DNA of 64,000 nucleotides from Spirosoma oryzicola (GTDB lineage Bacteria > Bacteroidota > Bacteroidia > Cytophagales > Spirosomataceae): NCBI RefSeq assembly GCF_021233055.1, contig NZ_CP089538.1:1345501-1409500 (forward strand), read 5' to 3'. A program made the position numbers and the translations under genes. The notes beneath the pieces were generated by a model. That model saw only the letters and a list, made by a program, of their open reading frames with translations, made no database searches and was not told the DNA's origin. The stretch's first letter is position 1. Each line of letters opens with the position of its first letter. Positions 34,630-43,906 of this stretch are shown here, piece after piece.

Positions 34630-37600
34630 TTAGAATTTAACGTTCAAACCGAAGGTGGTAATCCGGGTAGCTGGTACAACGTCGTTGTTAATGGTACCAT
34701 CCGCTGTCTCGGGATCAACGCCGTTGTACTTCGACCGATAAGTCGAGAAGATAAAGGGCTGCTGGATACTGGTAAACAACCGGAGCGACTGTATACCCAG
34801 CCGTTGGGTGAACTGAGAGGAGAACGTATACCCGAAATTGATGTTACGAACTTTCACGAACGTGCCGTCGAAGTAAAACAGAGCCGAGTTATAGACGGGG
34901 AACTCCTGGTTCGACTTAGGCTGCGGAAACTCGTTGGTCGGGTTGTTGGGCGTCCAATAGTCCACTTTGATCTGCTGATAGCGACCCGCCAACTGGTTGT
35001 TGTCCCGGTGGAAACCGCTCAAAATGGTTTGTCCAAAACGGCCATAGACGAAGAACGACAAATCAAAACCTTTGTAGCTGAACCGGTTGGTAATCCCAGC
35101 GCTGAAGTTGGGGATATCCGAACCCAGAAATACGCGGTCATCGGCTGTCGTTTTGCCGTCGTTGTTAGTATCCTGCACTTTAATCTGCCCAACGGAGCTT
35201 TGGTACGATTTAGCCGCATCGGCTTCGCTGGTTTGCCAGATACCCGCCTTTTTGTAGTCGAAGAAAGCGGTCAACGGCTTGCCGATAAACCACTTGTTTC
35301 CCAGGTCATCAACGGCACCGTTGTACAGCGAGATAATGGCTTCGTTGTTTTTGGTGAAGACCAGATCGGATGTCCACTTAAAGCCGCTTTTCGAATTAAC
35401 GTTTACGGTCGAAACACTGATTTCTACTCCCCGGTTGCGCGTTTCGCCAACGTTTTTCGTCACCGCGTTGAAACCAATAGAGGTTGGCAGCTGGTCAGAG
35501 AGCAGTAAGTCGGTGGTGTTGGTCTGGTAGAATTCAATCGAACCCGCTACCCGGCCCCGCCAGAGGCTGAAGTCCACCCCGATGTTGGATGAAGTCGATG
35601 TTTCCCACTTCAGGTCAGGGTTCCCAATCGTACTGGGGCGGTAGCCATACGCGCCAACGTTACCAAAGGCGTACACGGTACGACCCAGCAAGCCCTGCGT
35701 CTGGTACGGTACAACACCCTGATTACCCACCGAACCCCGGCTAACCCGTAGCTTCAACTGATCGAGCCAGGAGACGTTTTTCAGGAAATCTTCATTATTG
35801 ATATTCCAGGCCAAAGCGATACCCGGAAAGTTACCATATTTGCTGTTTTCACCGAAACGGCTCGATCCATCCCGCCGAAGAGTAGCGGTCACCAGGTATT
35901 TGTCCTTGTAATCGTAATTGACACGACCCATAAACGAGTTGAGCGTCCACTGGATCAGGTTACTGCCTACGCCCAACACCAAAGCGGCATTGCCCGTATT
36001 GTAAAACTCCTGCGATTCAGCCGGAACCCCTTGTACGGACTGGTTATTGTATTCAAAATTATCGCGCTGAATGGATTGGAGCGCCGTTATACCCAGATTG
36101 TGATCGCCGAACGTTTTGTTGTAGGTCAGGATGTTTTCCAGGGTGTAATTGAATCCGTACTGGCTATTATTGGCAGCCGTCGGGTCACCGCCTTTCCGGT
36201 CGTTGGTTAGCGATCCCACGAAGCGGCCCGCCCGCGAAACCGAAAAATCAGGCCCAAAGTTGACGCGGTATTTTAAGCCGTCAATGATATTGGCTTCGGC
36301 ATAAACACTATTGAAAATTCGATACTTCTTCGTGTTGTCGATTTGGGCTCCCGGTATGATTTCATACAGTGGATTCGTCAGCAAGGCATCGTTTGTCGGG
36401 GCGAAAATCAGGTTCCCGTTATCGTCGTAGGGTCTGCCCAACGGATTCTGCTGGAGCGTAAAGCGGTACGGGTTCAGGTTGGCCCCGTTTCGGGTACTAT
36501 ACATCATGTATGACGAAATACCCACTTTGAGCACCTTGTTGATGCGGTGGTCGACATTGGCGCGCAGCGAATACCGTGAGTAATCCTGGCCCGGAACAAT
36601 GCCTTTGTCCATAAAATAGCCGGCGGAGATGTAGAACTGCGTCTTTTCGGTTCCGCCCTGAATACCAATGGAATGGTTTTGCTGAACGCCCTGGCGGAGA
36701 ATCAACGACTGGTAATCGGTGTTCCGGTTGGCCGCAATGCCGGCAGCCACAGCCGGATCACCTCCTAAGACGGCTACTTTCGAGTCCGCAAAAGCATCGC
36801 CCACGCCGGTCGGTACCGGTTTTCCATTCGCGTCATTGTACAGATTCGTGGCGCGGTAGGCTTCCCGTACGTACTCCGTAAATTCAGGGCCGCTAAACAA
36901 ATGAACTTTATCCAGAGGATCGGTAACGCCCCCGTAGGCATCATAGCTAATGGTTGTTTTTCCGTTGCTGTTACCCCGTTTGGTCGATATGAGAACAACA
37001 CCGTTTGCTCCTCTGGCCCCGTAAATGGCGGTCGATGTCGCATCTTTCAGGATTTCCATCGAGGCAACGTCGTTCGGGTCGAAATCTTCGTAACCACCCG
37101 ATACAAAACCGAACGGACGGTTGGCTAACAGCTCGTTCCGGTCGCCGGTGAGCGGAATCCCATCGACTACGTACAGCGGATTATTGCCCGCATTGAACGA
37201 ACGGCGGCCCCGAATTCGGATGGTTGGTGTCGATCCGGGTCTGCTTCCCGACTGCGCCACGTCAACACCCGCTACCCGGCCCTGCATCGCCTGGCCGATG
37301 TTGGTAATGGGCATTTCGGTGATTTGCTTCGCTGAGACTGATGAAATCGCGCCGGTCAACTGGCTTTTTTTCTGCGTACCATACCCTACGACAACGACCT
37401 CATTCAGAGCGCGGCTGTCACTGGTCAGCGTGATGTCCACCGATGCGCGATTGCCAACCGTAATCTCCTGTGAGATAAAGCCTACGGACGAAAATACGAG
37501 GACTGCTTTTTCATTGGGGATACTGATCCGGTAGGTGCCCTGCGCGTCGGTCGTTGTGCCGCGCGTGGTGCCTTTTACGGCCACGTTGACACCCGGTAGC

Positions 37601-37797
37601 GGATTGTTGTCATCGCCCGACAGGATCCGTCCGGTGACGGTGCGCTCCTGCATGGGGTTATCCGTTGCCGGATGGGTTGGCCTGGGAGCGCTGAACGCTG
37701 GCTGGCTAATCAGGGTAATTGCTGTCAGACCGAGTAGAGGAAGCCAGACTCGCCCAGGTGAAGGCAGCCTGGACTGATTGGTAATTGTGTTACACAT
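34630..37797 (-). CDS. SusC/RagA-family TonB-dependent outer-membrane receptor
   Basis: TonB-dependent importer of 1055 residues. Long N-terminal signal (about residues 1-36, LPLLGLTAITLISQPAFSA), a carboxypeptidase-like repeat starting at RTVTGRILSGDDNNPLPGVNV, the LNEVVVVGYGTQKKSQLTG signature near 140, plug motifs IRIRGRRSFNAGNNPLYVVDGIP and ANGVVLISTKRG, and a barrel ending FGLNVKF. No STN domain lies between signal and repeat, so classic FecR/sigma signalling through this receptor looks unlikely although a fecR gene stands 61 bases upstream. Second gene of the operon. Confidence 0.95.
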   Translation of the reverse strand: MCNTITNQSRLPSPGRVWLPLLGLTAITLISQPAFSAPRPTHPATDNPMQERTVTGRILSGDDNNPLPGVNVAVKGTTRGTTTDAQGTYRISIPNEKAVLVFSSVGFISQEITVGNRASVDITLTSDSRALNEVVVVGYGTQKKSQLTGAISSVSAKQITEMPITNIGQAMQGRVAGVDVAQSGSRPGSTPTIRIRGRRSFNAGNNPLYVVDGIPLTGDRNELLANRPFGFVSGGYEDFDPNDVASMEILKDATSTAIYGARGANGVVLISTKRGNSNGKTTISYDAYGGVTDPLDKVHLFSGPEFTEYVREAYRATNLYNDANGKPVPTGVGDAFADSKVAVLGGDPAVAAGIAANRNTDYQSLILRQGVQQNHSIGIQGGTEKTQFYISAGYFMDKGIVPGQDYSRYSLRANVDHRINKVLKVGISSYMMYSTRNGANLNPYRFTLQQNPLGRPYDDNGNLIFAPTNDALLTNPLYEIIPGAQIDNTKKYRIFNSVYAEANIIDGLKYRVNFGPDFSVSRAGRFVGSLTNDRKGGDPTAANNSQYGFNYTLENILTYNKTFGDHNLGITALQSIQRDNFEYNNQSVQGVPAESQEFYNTGNAALVLGVGSNLIQWTLNSFMGRVNYDYKDKYLVTATLRRDGSSRFGENSKYGNFPGIALAWNINNEDFLKNVSWLDQLKLRVSRGSVGNQGVVPYQTQGLLGRTVYAFGNVGAYGYRPSTIGNPDLKWETSTSSNIGVDFSLWRGRVAGSIEFYQTNTTDLLLSDQLPTSIGFNAVTKNVGETRNRGVEISVSTVNVNSKSGFKWTSDLVFTKNNEAIISLYNGAVDDLGNKWFIGKPLTAFFDYKKAGIWQTSEADAAKSYQSSVGQIKVQDTNNDGKTTADDRVFLGSDIPNFSAGITNRFSYKGFDLSFFVYGRFGQTILSGFHRDNNQLAGRYQQIKVDYWTPNNPTNEFPQPKSNQEFPVYNSALFYFDGTFVKVRNINFGYTFSSQFTQRLGIQSLRLFTSIQQPFIFSTYRSKYNGVDPETADGTINNDVVPATRITTFGLNVKF

Positions 37798-37858
37798 TAG
37801 AATAGGAATTAAGGGTTTACTAACTCAGGAATAGGAACTAGGCAAAAAAGGCAAGCAA

Positions 37859-38662
37859 CTAAGGCAATGTCTGTATTGACCCAGCGGCAACCTCTACGGA
37901 ATCGCCGGGGTTGAGCTGGATAGGTTTCTGCTGGTTGAGTAGTAAGTTGACACGCCCGGAGGTTAAGGCCACGCGTGTACATTCCGGTCCTTGCTGAACC
38001 CGAAAGGTTGTTCCGAGCGCTTCTACCGTGAGATCGGGCGTATGAACCCGGAAAAGTCGGGACGACGATGTATCGGCCCGGTGCATAACTGAAAAATCGG
38101 CTTCCCCTTCCAGCCAAACGGCTCGGGGCGTTTCTTCGGATAACTGACGCGAAAACCCCCGACGGTCGTAGCGCAACTGACTGTTGGCATGAAGTCGCAC
38201 GGTAGAACCGTCGGGTAAATCAATGATGCGGGGCGGGCCAGCCGTAGTTCGGATCGTTTTGATCGATTGGTCCGGACCGTACTGAATCCACAGCGCCCAG
38301 CCAATGAGCAACACAACCCCCAGCGTAGCGGCCGCTGTTCGTATAAAATACCACCAGCCGATTACCGCACGGACATCCGGTTGGAGGGGCCGTACCTCTT
38401 CCATCGTCTGAAACGATTCGCGAATACGTCCCCATACCGACGACACTTCATCGGCACTGAGTGAGCTACTATCAGCGCGTGAAGCGGTTTGTATCAGTTC
38501 GCGCGCTACCTCAACCGTTTCGGCACAATGCGGGTTATGCGCTAACCAAACCTGCCAATAAGCCACCACCTCTTCGTCGTTGGGGTGTTGCACCCAGCGG
38601 ACGAACAGATCGTCGAGAGCAAATTCCTCGGCGGTGTAGGCTGAATAAGGCTTGTGAGACAC
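37859..38662 (-). CDS. FecR-like anti-sigma/transmembrane regulator
   Basis: Inner-membrane protein of 267 residues. N-terminal cytoplasmic part about 1-100 with the WxxxW-type FecR N-domain (FVRWVQHPNDEEVVAYWQVWL), one membrane helix near 110-128 (AAATLGVVLLIGWALWI), and a periplasmic FecR domain (IDLPDGSTVRLHANSQLRY, WLEGEADFSV, VEALGTTFRV, VALTSGRVNL). It stops at the end of that domain and lacks the DUF4974 extension of most Bacteroidota FecR proteins. No ECF sigma gene lies next to it. Translation seems to start at GTG 38662, since an in-frame stop lies two codons upstream. It heads the SusC/SusD/3-keto operon. Confidence 0.88.
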   Translation of the reverse strand: MSHKPYSAYTAEEFALDDLFVRWVQHPNDEEVVAYWQVWLAHNPHCAETVEVARELIQTASRADSSSLSADEVSSVWGRIRESFQTMEEVRPLQPDVRAVIGWWYFIRTAAATLGVVLLIGWALWIQYGPDQSIKTIRTTAGPPRIIDLPDGSTVRLHANSQLRYDRRGFSRQLSEETPRAVWLEGEADFSVMHRADTSSSRLFRVHTPDLTVEALGTTFRVQQGPECTRVALTSGRVNLLLNQQKPIQLNPGDSVEVAAGSIQTLP

Positions 38663-39019
38663 GGTTTATATGGCTGCTAAGTGCCCACTAAAGAAAATAC
38701 ATTAGGGGTTTCTACTTATTGTTTTCTATAGAACAGCGGGGTGTTTGGTTCGTTCCGAAAAAATAGCGTTCGGTAATCAGTTGACGATCAGTATGTTTGT
38801 CATACGTATCGTAAGCGCTCACGATGATCTGGCTACGTAAGCCGCGTTTAATGAGCGTTTTATACTTTTTATTTTTCGGCTCGGTAGATCAACTTATTCG
38901 CCAATAATCGTCATTAGAACCTTTAAGGCGCTAGCCAGTTATGTTTTTTGATTTGTTTGCTCAATCGTACAGCCTCAGTTCTAACGAAAGATTTTGAGCG
39001 AACGGGTGTTTCTACAGAT
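38663..39019. other. Divergent intergenic region, no gene or sigma factor found
   Basis: About 357 bases between fecR and a divergent beta-barrel gene. It was read in both directions for an ECF sigma gene or fragment; only short frames without start codons or recognisable helices were seen. No full TAnnTTTG promoter match was found. Confidence 0.5.
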
Positions 39020-39835
39020 ATGATGAACGCTACATGCCGAAACCGGCAGATGAGTCCACGCAATTCTATATGGATAATCTGTTTGCTTTTTTTGTTAACG
39101 CATACTCCTCCGCTGGTAGTTTCCAGTGTTGCCCAAACGCGCATCGAATTCAACGATTCTACCCGCGCGAAAACCACCAAACCGAACCCGCTGACGTTCA
39201 CCGCTTCGACTGATCAGCGTTTTTTCTTTTTCAGTGATACCCGAAACGACAACGGTCGGCGGGTACCCGTGAGTGTTTATGGCATACGGGCTGGCTTTCT
39301 GTTCCCGCCAAATCATGAACGACCGGCACTTCAGGGGGGAAGATCAGCCAGTTTCAAAGCGGGAGCAGGGTTTTATTTTATTAACCAACACATCGACCGG
39401 CCTGGTCTGTTGCCGAATACCTCCGAGTCGGTCACGCGCCATCTGCGCATTGCTACCGTATATTATGAGCGTTACTGGCTTCGACGGAAAGCGTTTGAGA
39501 TAAGTACACCGATCGAATTTGGCTACGGTCATTCTCGCTACGAGCGTAATGACGAACAGGCGCAGGATTCCGAAGTAGCGCGGGGTATTTTCCTGCCGCT
39601 TGGTGTGGGCGTATCAGCCGCTTACCAGTTTCCCAACATCCGTTGGCTACGACCGTTTCACTGGTTTGGCTTGAATATACTGACGGGATATCGGTTTATC
39701 CTCAAGAAAGACATACCAGCCAGCCAGATCAATTATACCGGTTTTTACATATCCGTTGGCCCGTCCTTTTTCCTCGAAAACCTGACCGCCGATGTCAAAC
39801 AGTGGCGACAACGGCGCAAGCAAAAAAAGAAGTGA
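39020..39835 (+). CDS. Putative exported beta-barrel protein
   Basis: Unrecognised protein of about 271 residues. A hydrophobic signal segment (SIWIICLLFLLTHTPPLVVSSVAQ) is followed by alternating amphipathic strands with aromatic ends (FKAGAGFYFINQ, IATVYYERYWL, FEISTPIEFGYGHSRY, FNWFGLNI-like and TGYRFIL), which suggests an outer-membrane barrel. The C-terminus is strongly basic (QWRQRRKQKKK), unusual for a barrel end. The frame reaches a TTG at 38948; ATG codons at 39020, 39023 and 39050 are possible starts and all keep the signal segment. Divergent from fecR, upstream of the ROK gene. Function unknown. Confidence 0.6.
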   Translation: MMNATCRNRQMSPRNSIWIICLLFLLTHTPPLVVSSVAQTRIEFNDSTRAKTTKPNPLTFTASTDQRFFFFSDTRNDNGRRVPVSVYGIRAGFLFPPNHERPALQGGRSASFKAGAGFYFINQHIDRPGLLPNTSESVTRHLRIATVYYERYWLRRKAFEISTPIEFGYGHSRYERNDEQAQDSEVARGIFLPLGVGVSAAYQFPNIRWLRPFHWFGLNILTGYRFILKKDIPASQINYTGFYISVGPSFFLENLTADVKQWRQRRKQKKK

Positions 39836-39947
39836 TTGGTCGCTATTGACTGGTTCCGGCAAGCGTCTACCGCTTACGCAAACCATAAATTAACCGTAAG
39901 CTATTCTCAGATCTTAGTAAGTTTGGGAAAAAGAAGTATTGGTTCTA

Positions 39948-41153
39948 ATGAGTAAGTCTTCGGCTGGTTCGAGAGTCAGCAGCAAAAGCATACATTTCAA
40001 ACGAGCAATCCTCAGCTATTTTGCCAACGCAGGCAACGCCATCATTCCTGAGGTAAGCAAAGCATTAACCATTAGCGTTCCGAAAGTAACGACGGTTGTT
40101 AATGAACTGATGCGCGATGGCCTGGTTCAGGACTACGGCAAGATCGAATCGACCGGTGGACGGAAGCCTAATCTGTACGGCGTTGTTCCAAACTCAGCCT
40201 TTTTTATCGGCGTAGACGTCAAGCAGAGCCACATCAACCTCGGTCTGCTGGATTTGCAGAAGAACCTGGTCAACGTAACCGAAAATTTGGCCTACCAACT
40301 CGACAATACGGAAGAGTCGCTTGAGTTGTTGTGCCAGCATATCAACCGTTTCATCACGGACTTAGCCGTTCCTCGGGAAAAGATTCTGGGAATCGGACTG
40401 AATCTGTCGGGGCGAATCAACTACGCAACCGGTTACAGTTACAGCTTTTTCTTTTTCGACGAACAACCGCTGAGCGAGATCATCGAAAAAAAGGTAGGCA
40501 TCCGGGTTTTTCTGGAAAATGACACGCGGGCGATGGCTTATGGCGAGTTTTGCGCGGGTGTCGTCGCGAAGGAAAAAGACGTTCTATTCCTAAACCTTGA
40601 TTACGGCATTGGTGTGGGCATTCTAATCAATGGCCAGTTGTACTACGGCAAATCGGGTTATGCCGGGGAGTTGGGGCACATTCCTATATTCGACAATGAA
40701 CTCATTTGTCATTGCGGCAAAAAAGGGTGCCTCGAAACCGAAGCGTCGGGGTGGGCGCTCACGCGGATGTTCCGCGAAAAATTGCAGGAAGGCTCAACAT
40801 CAGTGCTATCACTGCATGATAGGAACCCCGAAACAATAACGATGGAGGATATTATTCAGGCGGCCAAACACGATGATGTGCTGGCTATTGAATTAATTGC
40901 CAAAGTCGGCGAAAGCCTGGGCCGGGGAATTGCTTTCCTGATCAATGTATTCAACCCTGAACTGGTCATTCTGGGCGGTAGTCTTGCTTCGACTAAGGAT
41001 TATATCGAACTACCGATCAAGACCGCTATCAATAAATATTCGCTAAGTCTGGTCAATAACGATACCCGGCTAACCCTGTCCCAGTTAGGTGAACATGCGG
41101 GAATCATCGGTGCCTGTCTTCTCGTTCGCGACCGATCCCTTGCTGTACTCTAA
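39948..41153 (+). CDS. ROK-family transcriptional regulator
   Basis: Regulator of about 401 residues, NagC/Mlc-like. N-terminal winged helix (about 15-75: ILSYFANAGNAIIPEVSKALTISVPKVTTVVNELMRDGLV), then a ROK sugar-kinase-like domain: FIGVDVKQSHINLGLLD, GIGLNLSGRI, FLENDTRAMAYGE, LDYGIGVGILINGQLYYGKSGYAGELGHI, and the zinc motif CHCGKKGCLETEAS near 260. The frame reaches a TTG at 39939; ATG 39948 is used. The epimerase-transporter genes follow on the same strand after 286 bases that contain two inverted repeats, so control of that locus by an amino sugar or its phosphate is likely, by analogy to NagC. Confidence 0.9.
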   Translation: MSKSSAGSRVSSKSIHFKRAILSYFANAGNAIIPEVSKALTISVPKVTTVVNELMRDGLVQDYGKIESTGGRKPNLYGVVPNSAFFIGVDVKQSHINLGLLDLQKNLVNVTENLAYQLDNTEESLELLCQHINRFITDLAVPREKILGIGLNLSGRINYATGYSYSFFFFDEQPLSEIIEKKVGIRVFLENDTRAMAYGEFCAGVVAKEKDVLFLNLDYGIGVGILINGQLYYGKSGYAGELGHIPIFDNELICHCGKKGCLETEASGWALTRMFREKLQEGSTSVLSLHDRNPETITMEDIIQAAKHDDVLAIELIAKVGESLGRGIAFLINVFNPELVILGGSLASTKDYIELPIKTAINKYSLSLVNNDTRLTLSQLGEHAGIIGACLLVRDRSLAVL

Positions 41154-41265
41154 GAAGATTTCCTACTTCTTTTCGCTCCTGCGCCCTTCCGGAGAATATT
41201 TTGCCCGTTCTTCTATCCGGTTATTTTATGAGTAGTGTATGGTTCAACGGCGAAACTATATGGAT

Positions 41266-41288
41266 GAATAAGCTTTTTTGGCTTATTC
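41266..41288. promoter_or_regulatory. Inverted repeat GAATAAGC/GCTTATTC
   Basis: Perfect 8-base stem around TTTTTTG, 112 bases after the ROK stop. AATAAGCT occurs again at 41297-41304. It could be a weak terminator of the ROK gene or part of an operator. Confidence 0.35.
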
Positions 41289-41337
41289 GTTAAAAAATAA
41301 GCTCATTGATTTGTTGAACTCGGATATAATGCTGTAA

Positions 41338-41377
41338 TTCGCTCAACTTAATAATTCCAATTATTAAGTTGAGCGAA
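41338..41377. promoter_or_regulatory. 19-base perfect inverted repeat upstream of the epimerase gene
   Basis: TTCGCTCAACTTAATAATT and its exact complement with a 2-base centre (CC), 62 bases before the epimerase ATG. Either the ROK operator for the downstream operon or a terminator for the ROK gene; the AT-rich centre and position near the expected promoter favour an operator, but this is not decided. Confidence 0.45.
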
Positions 41378-41439
41378 CTTTAATAAAAAGTAATCAAAGC
41401 TAATAGTATAAACTAAAGAAGATTACTTTATTACTTTAT

Positions 41440-42639
41440 ATGACTATGCAGCTTGACGACTACCAGCAGCTATACAAGAATAATCTCCTGGATGATGTGA
41501 TCCCGTTTTGGCTCAAGCACTCAGGCGACAATGAATTTGGCGGCTTTTTTACCTGTCTCGACCGGGAGGGTTCAGTTTACGATACCGATAAGTTCGTGTG
41601 GCTACAGGGGCGTCAGGTGTGGTGCTTTTCGATGCTTTACAACCGGGTCGAGAAAAAGCAGGAATGGCTTGATTTCGCCATCCAGGGAGCCGAGTTTTTG
41701 AAAAAATACGGGCGGGATGCCGAGGGTAACTGGTATTTTTCGCTGACTCGCGAGGGCTTGCCGTTGACTCAGCCGTTCAATATTTTTTCGGACTGTTTTG
41801 CTGCGATGGCCTTCGGGCAATTGTACAAGGCAACGGGCAACAGCGAATACGGCGACATTGCGGTCAGTACGTTTCACGCCATTCTGCGTCGGCAGGAGAA
41901 TCCGAAAGGTCCTTACAACAAAGCATATCCCGGAACGCGACCGCTCAAAAGTTTTGCGTTGCCCATGATCCTGTGCAATCTGGTGCTGGAAATGGAATCG
42001 CTGCTGCCTCCTGAACTGGTGGAACAGACCATTGCGTCGGGTATTCACGCGGTGATGGACGAGTTTTACCGACCCGATCTGGGCTTGATTCTGGAGAATA
42101 TTGCGCCTGATGGTTCATTCTCCGATTCCTTCGAGGGGCGGCTTATCAATCCCGGTCATGGCCTGGAAGCGATGTGGTTTATTATGGACCTGGCCGAGCG
42201 CTCCAACGATCAGCAGCTCATCCAAAAAGCGGTCGACCGGACGCTTACTATCCTGGAATACGGCTGGGACAATCAATACGGCGGCATTTTTTACTTCCTG
42301 GATGTAAAAGGAACGCCACCCCAACAGCTGGAATGGGACCAGAAGCTGTGGTGGGTACACATCGAAACGATTATTAGTTTGCTGAAAGGGTACCTGCATA
42401 CGGGCGATGAGCGGTGCTGGACGTGGTTCGAGAAAGTACACGCCTACACCTGGGCGCATTTTGTCGATACCGAATATGGCGAATGGTTCGGCTACCTCGA
42501 CCGCCGGGGCGACGTACTTTTGCCCCTAAAAGGTGGTAAATGGAAGGGGTGTTTTCACATTCCGCGTGGCTTGTACCAGTGCTGGAAAACGCTGGACGCC
42601 ATTGCTCAGAAAAAGGCTAACCCGCTTTTACAGGATTAG
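41440..42639 (+). CDS. N-acylglucosamine 2-epimerase family protein
   Basis: Cytoplasmic (alpha/alpha)6-barrel protein of 399 residues, the usual length. AGE-type motifs: [11 protein letters not shown] and [17 protein letters not shown] near 35-65, [17 protein letters not shown] near 118, [15 protein letters not shown] near 240 with a catalytic His, [12 protein letters not shown] near 305, [17 protein letters not shown] near 370 with the second catalytic His. The NPGHxxEAxWF form is closer to GlcNAc/ManNAc epimerases than to cellobiose 2-epimerases. Predicted to interconvert N-acetylglucosamine and N-acetylmannosamine. First gene of the locus, 5 bases before the transporter gene. No sialic acid lyase gene is present in the window. 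Confidence 0.88.
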   Translation: MTMQLDDYQQLYKNNLLDDVIPFWLKHSGDNEFGGFFTCLDREGSVYDTDKFVWLQGRQVWCFSMLYNRVEKKQEWLDFAIQGAEFLKKYGRDAEGNWYFSLTREGLPLTQPFNIFSDCFAAMAFGQLYKATGNSEYGDIAVSTFHAILRRQENPKGPYNKAYPGTRPLKSFALPMILCNLVLEMESLLPPELVEQTIASGIHAVMDEFYRPDLGLILENIAPDGSFSDSFEGRLINPGHGLEAMWFIMDLAERSNDQQLIQKAVDRTLTILEYGWDNQYGGIFYFLDVKGTPPQQLEWDQKLWWVHIETIISLLKGYLHTGDERCWTWFEKVHAYTWAHFVDTEYGEWFGYLDRRGDVLLPLKGGKWKGCFHIPRGLYQCWKTLDAIAQKKANPLLQD

Positions 42640-42644
42640 ATTCT

Positions 42645-43901
42645 ATGGCAAACATCCCCCTGCAAACCGTATCGGTTGACGAACCTGTCGGGCAAACAAA
42701 GCAATCCTATACGCCCGCGCTGCTGTCGCTGGCTGTGCTGTACTTCATGATGGGGTTCATCACGTGCCTGAACGATACGCTGGTGCCGTTTTTCAAGAAA
42801 GGGTTCAACCTGACGTATTCGCAGTCGTCGCTGGTTCAGTTCTACTTTTTTCTTACCTACGGCATCATGTCTATTCCAGCCGGAAAAATCGTGGAAAAAG
42901 TCGGCTACAAGACGGGTATGGTGCTCGGATTTGCGATTGCTGCGGTAGGGGCGCTACTATTTTTTCCGGCATCGGCACTGCATCTGTACGCCTTGTTTCT
43001 GGGGGCGTTGTTTGTTATTGCCATCGGTATTGTTTTGTTGCAGGTAGCGGCCAATCCGTACATCACGGTACTGGGACCGGCTCAAACGGCGTCGTCCCGC
43101 CTGACGCTTATTCAGGGTGTCGGGTCGATGGGAACGACCGTAGCGCCTTTGTTCGGTGCTTATTTTATCCTGGCTCCTTTAGCCAATGCGTCGAGTGATG
43201 CGGTCCGGTATCCGTATCTGGGCATTGCGGGGTTGCTGGCTTGCATCGCGCTGGTCCTCTGGCGGTTGAAGCTGCCGGTGATCCGGGCCAGTGCCGACTT
43301 GAATACCCATGCTGAAGAACCGGACAAAAGCGTGTTTGCTTTTCGGAATCTGCGGTTTGGCATCGGAGGACTGTTCTGCTATGTCGGGGCCGAAGTATCC
43401 ATCGGTACATTTCTGACGAATTACATTGCCGATACCCTGCGCATCTCCGAAAACGAAGCGAACAGTTTTGTGGCGTTCTATTGGGGTAGTATGCTGGTAG
43501 GGCGGTTCGTGGGGGCGGGGCTGCTGAAAACGATCCGGCCCGCGTCGATTCTGACGGTTTGCGCCGTACTCGCCATTGCGCTGGTGCTGTTTTCGGTCAA
43601 CACAACGGGTTACGTCGCCGTCTGGAGCATGATTGCCGTTGGCTTGTGCAACTCCATCATGTTCGCCATTATCTTTTCGCTGTCGGTCGATGGGCTGGGT
43701 AAATTTACCACCCAGGCATCGGGCTTGCTTTCAACGGCCATTGCCGGTGGCGCGGTCGTCTCGTTTTGTCAGGGCTTGCTCATCGATCACTTTACCTGGC
43801 CGATCGCCTTTATGCTGCCTGTTGTCTGCTACGGGTACATCCTGTTTTACGGCATTAACGGCTACAAAGCCAACGCGTACACAAACCCACCACTCCACTA
43901 A
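42645..43901 (+). CDS. Sugar MFS transporter (FucP/FHS family)
   Basis: Inner-membrane proton symporter of 418 residues with about 12 membrane helices. FHS-type motifs: LYFMMGFITCLNDTLVPFFKKGFNLTYSQSSLVQFYFFLTYG at helices 1-2, PAGKIVEKVGYKTGMVLG after helix 2, QVAANPYITVLGP in helix 4, and FYWGSMLVGRFVGAGLLK in the second half. The family imports L-fucose, glucose, galactose, N-acetylglucosamine or sialic acid. It lies 5 bases after the epimerase and 5 before the DUF4127 gene, so the three are translated from one transcript. Cargo inferred: an N-acetylhexosamine released by the GH20 enzyme downstream. Confidence 0.92.
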   Translation: MANIPLQTVSVDEPVGQTKQSYTPALLSLAVLYFMMGFITCLNDTLVPFFKKGFNLTYSQSSLVQFYFFLTYGIMSIPAGKIVEKVGYKTGMVLGFAIAAVGALLFFPASALHLYALFLGALFVIAIGIVLLQVAANPYITVLGPAQTASSRLTLIQGVGSMGTTVAPLFGAYFILAPLANASSDAVRYPYLGIAGLLACIALVLWRLKLPVIRASADLNTHAEEPDKSVFAFRNLRFGIGGLFCYVGAEVSIGTFLTNYIADTLRISENEANSFVAFYWGSMLVGRFVGAGLLKTIRPASILTVCAVLAIALVLFSVNTTGYVAVWSMIAVGLCNSIMFAIIFSLSVDGLGKFTTQASGLLSTAIAGGAVVSFCQGLLIDHFTWPIAFMLPVVCYGYILFYGINGYKANAYTNPPLH

Positions 43902-43906
43902 AGCCA

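Noticed and set aside
34600..35508. 302-codon plus-strand frame opposite the third SusC
   Set aside because: Antisense to coding DNA of a confident SusC; no recognisable motif.
38663..38940. Possible ECF sigma gene upstream of fecR
   Set aside because: Reading both strands gave only a roughly 60-codon frame without a start codon or sigma-like helices.
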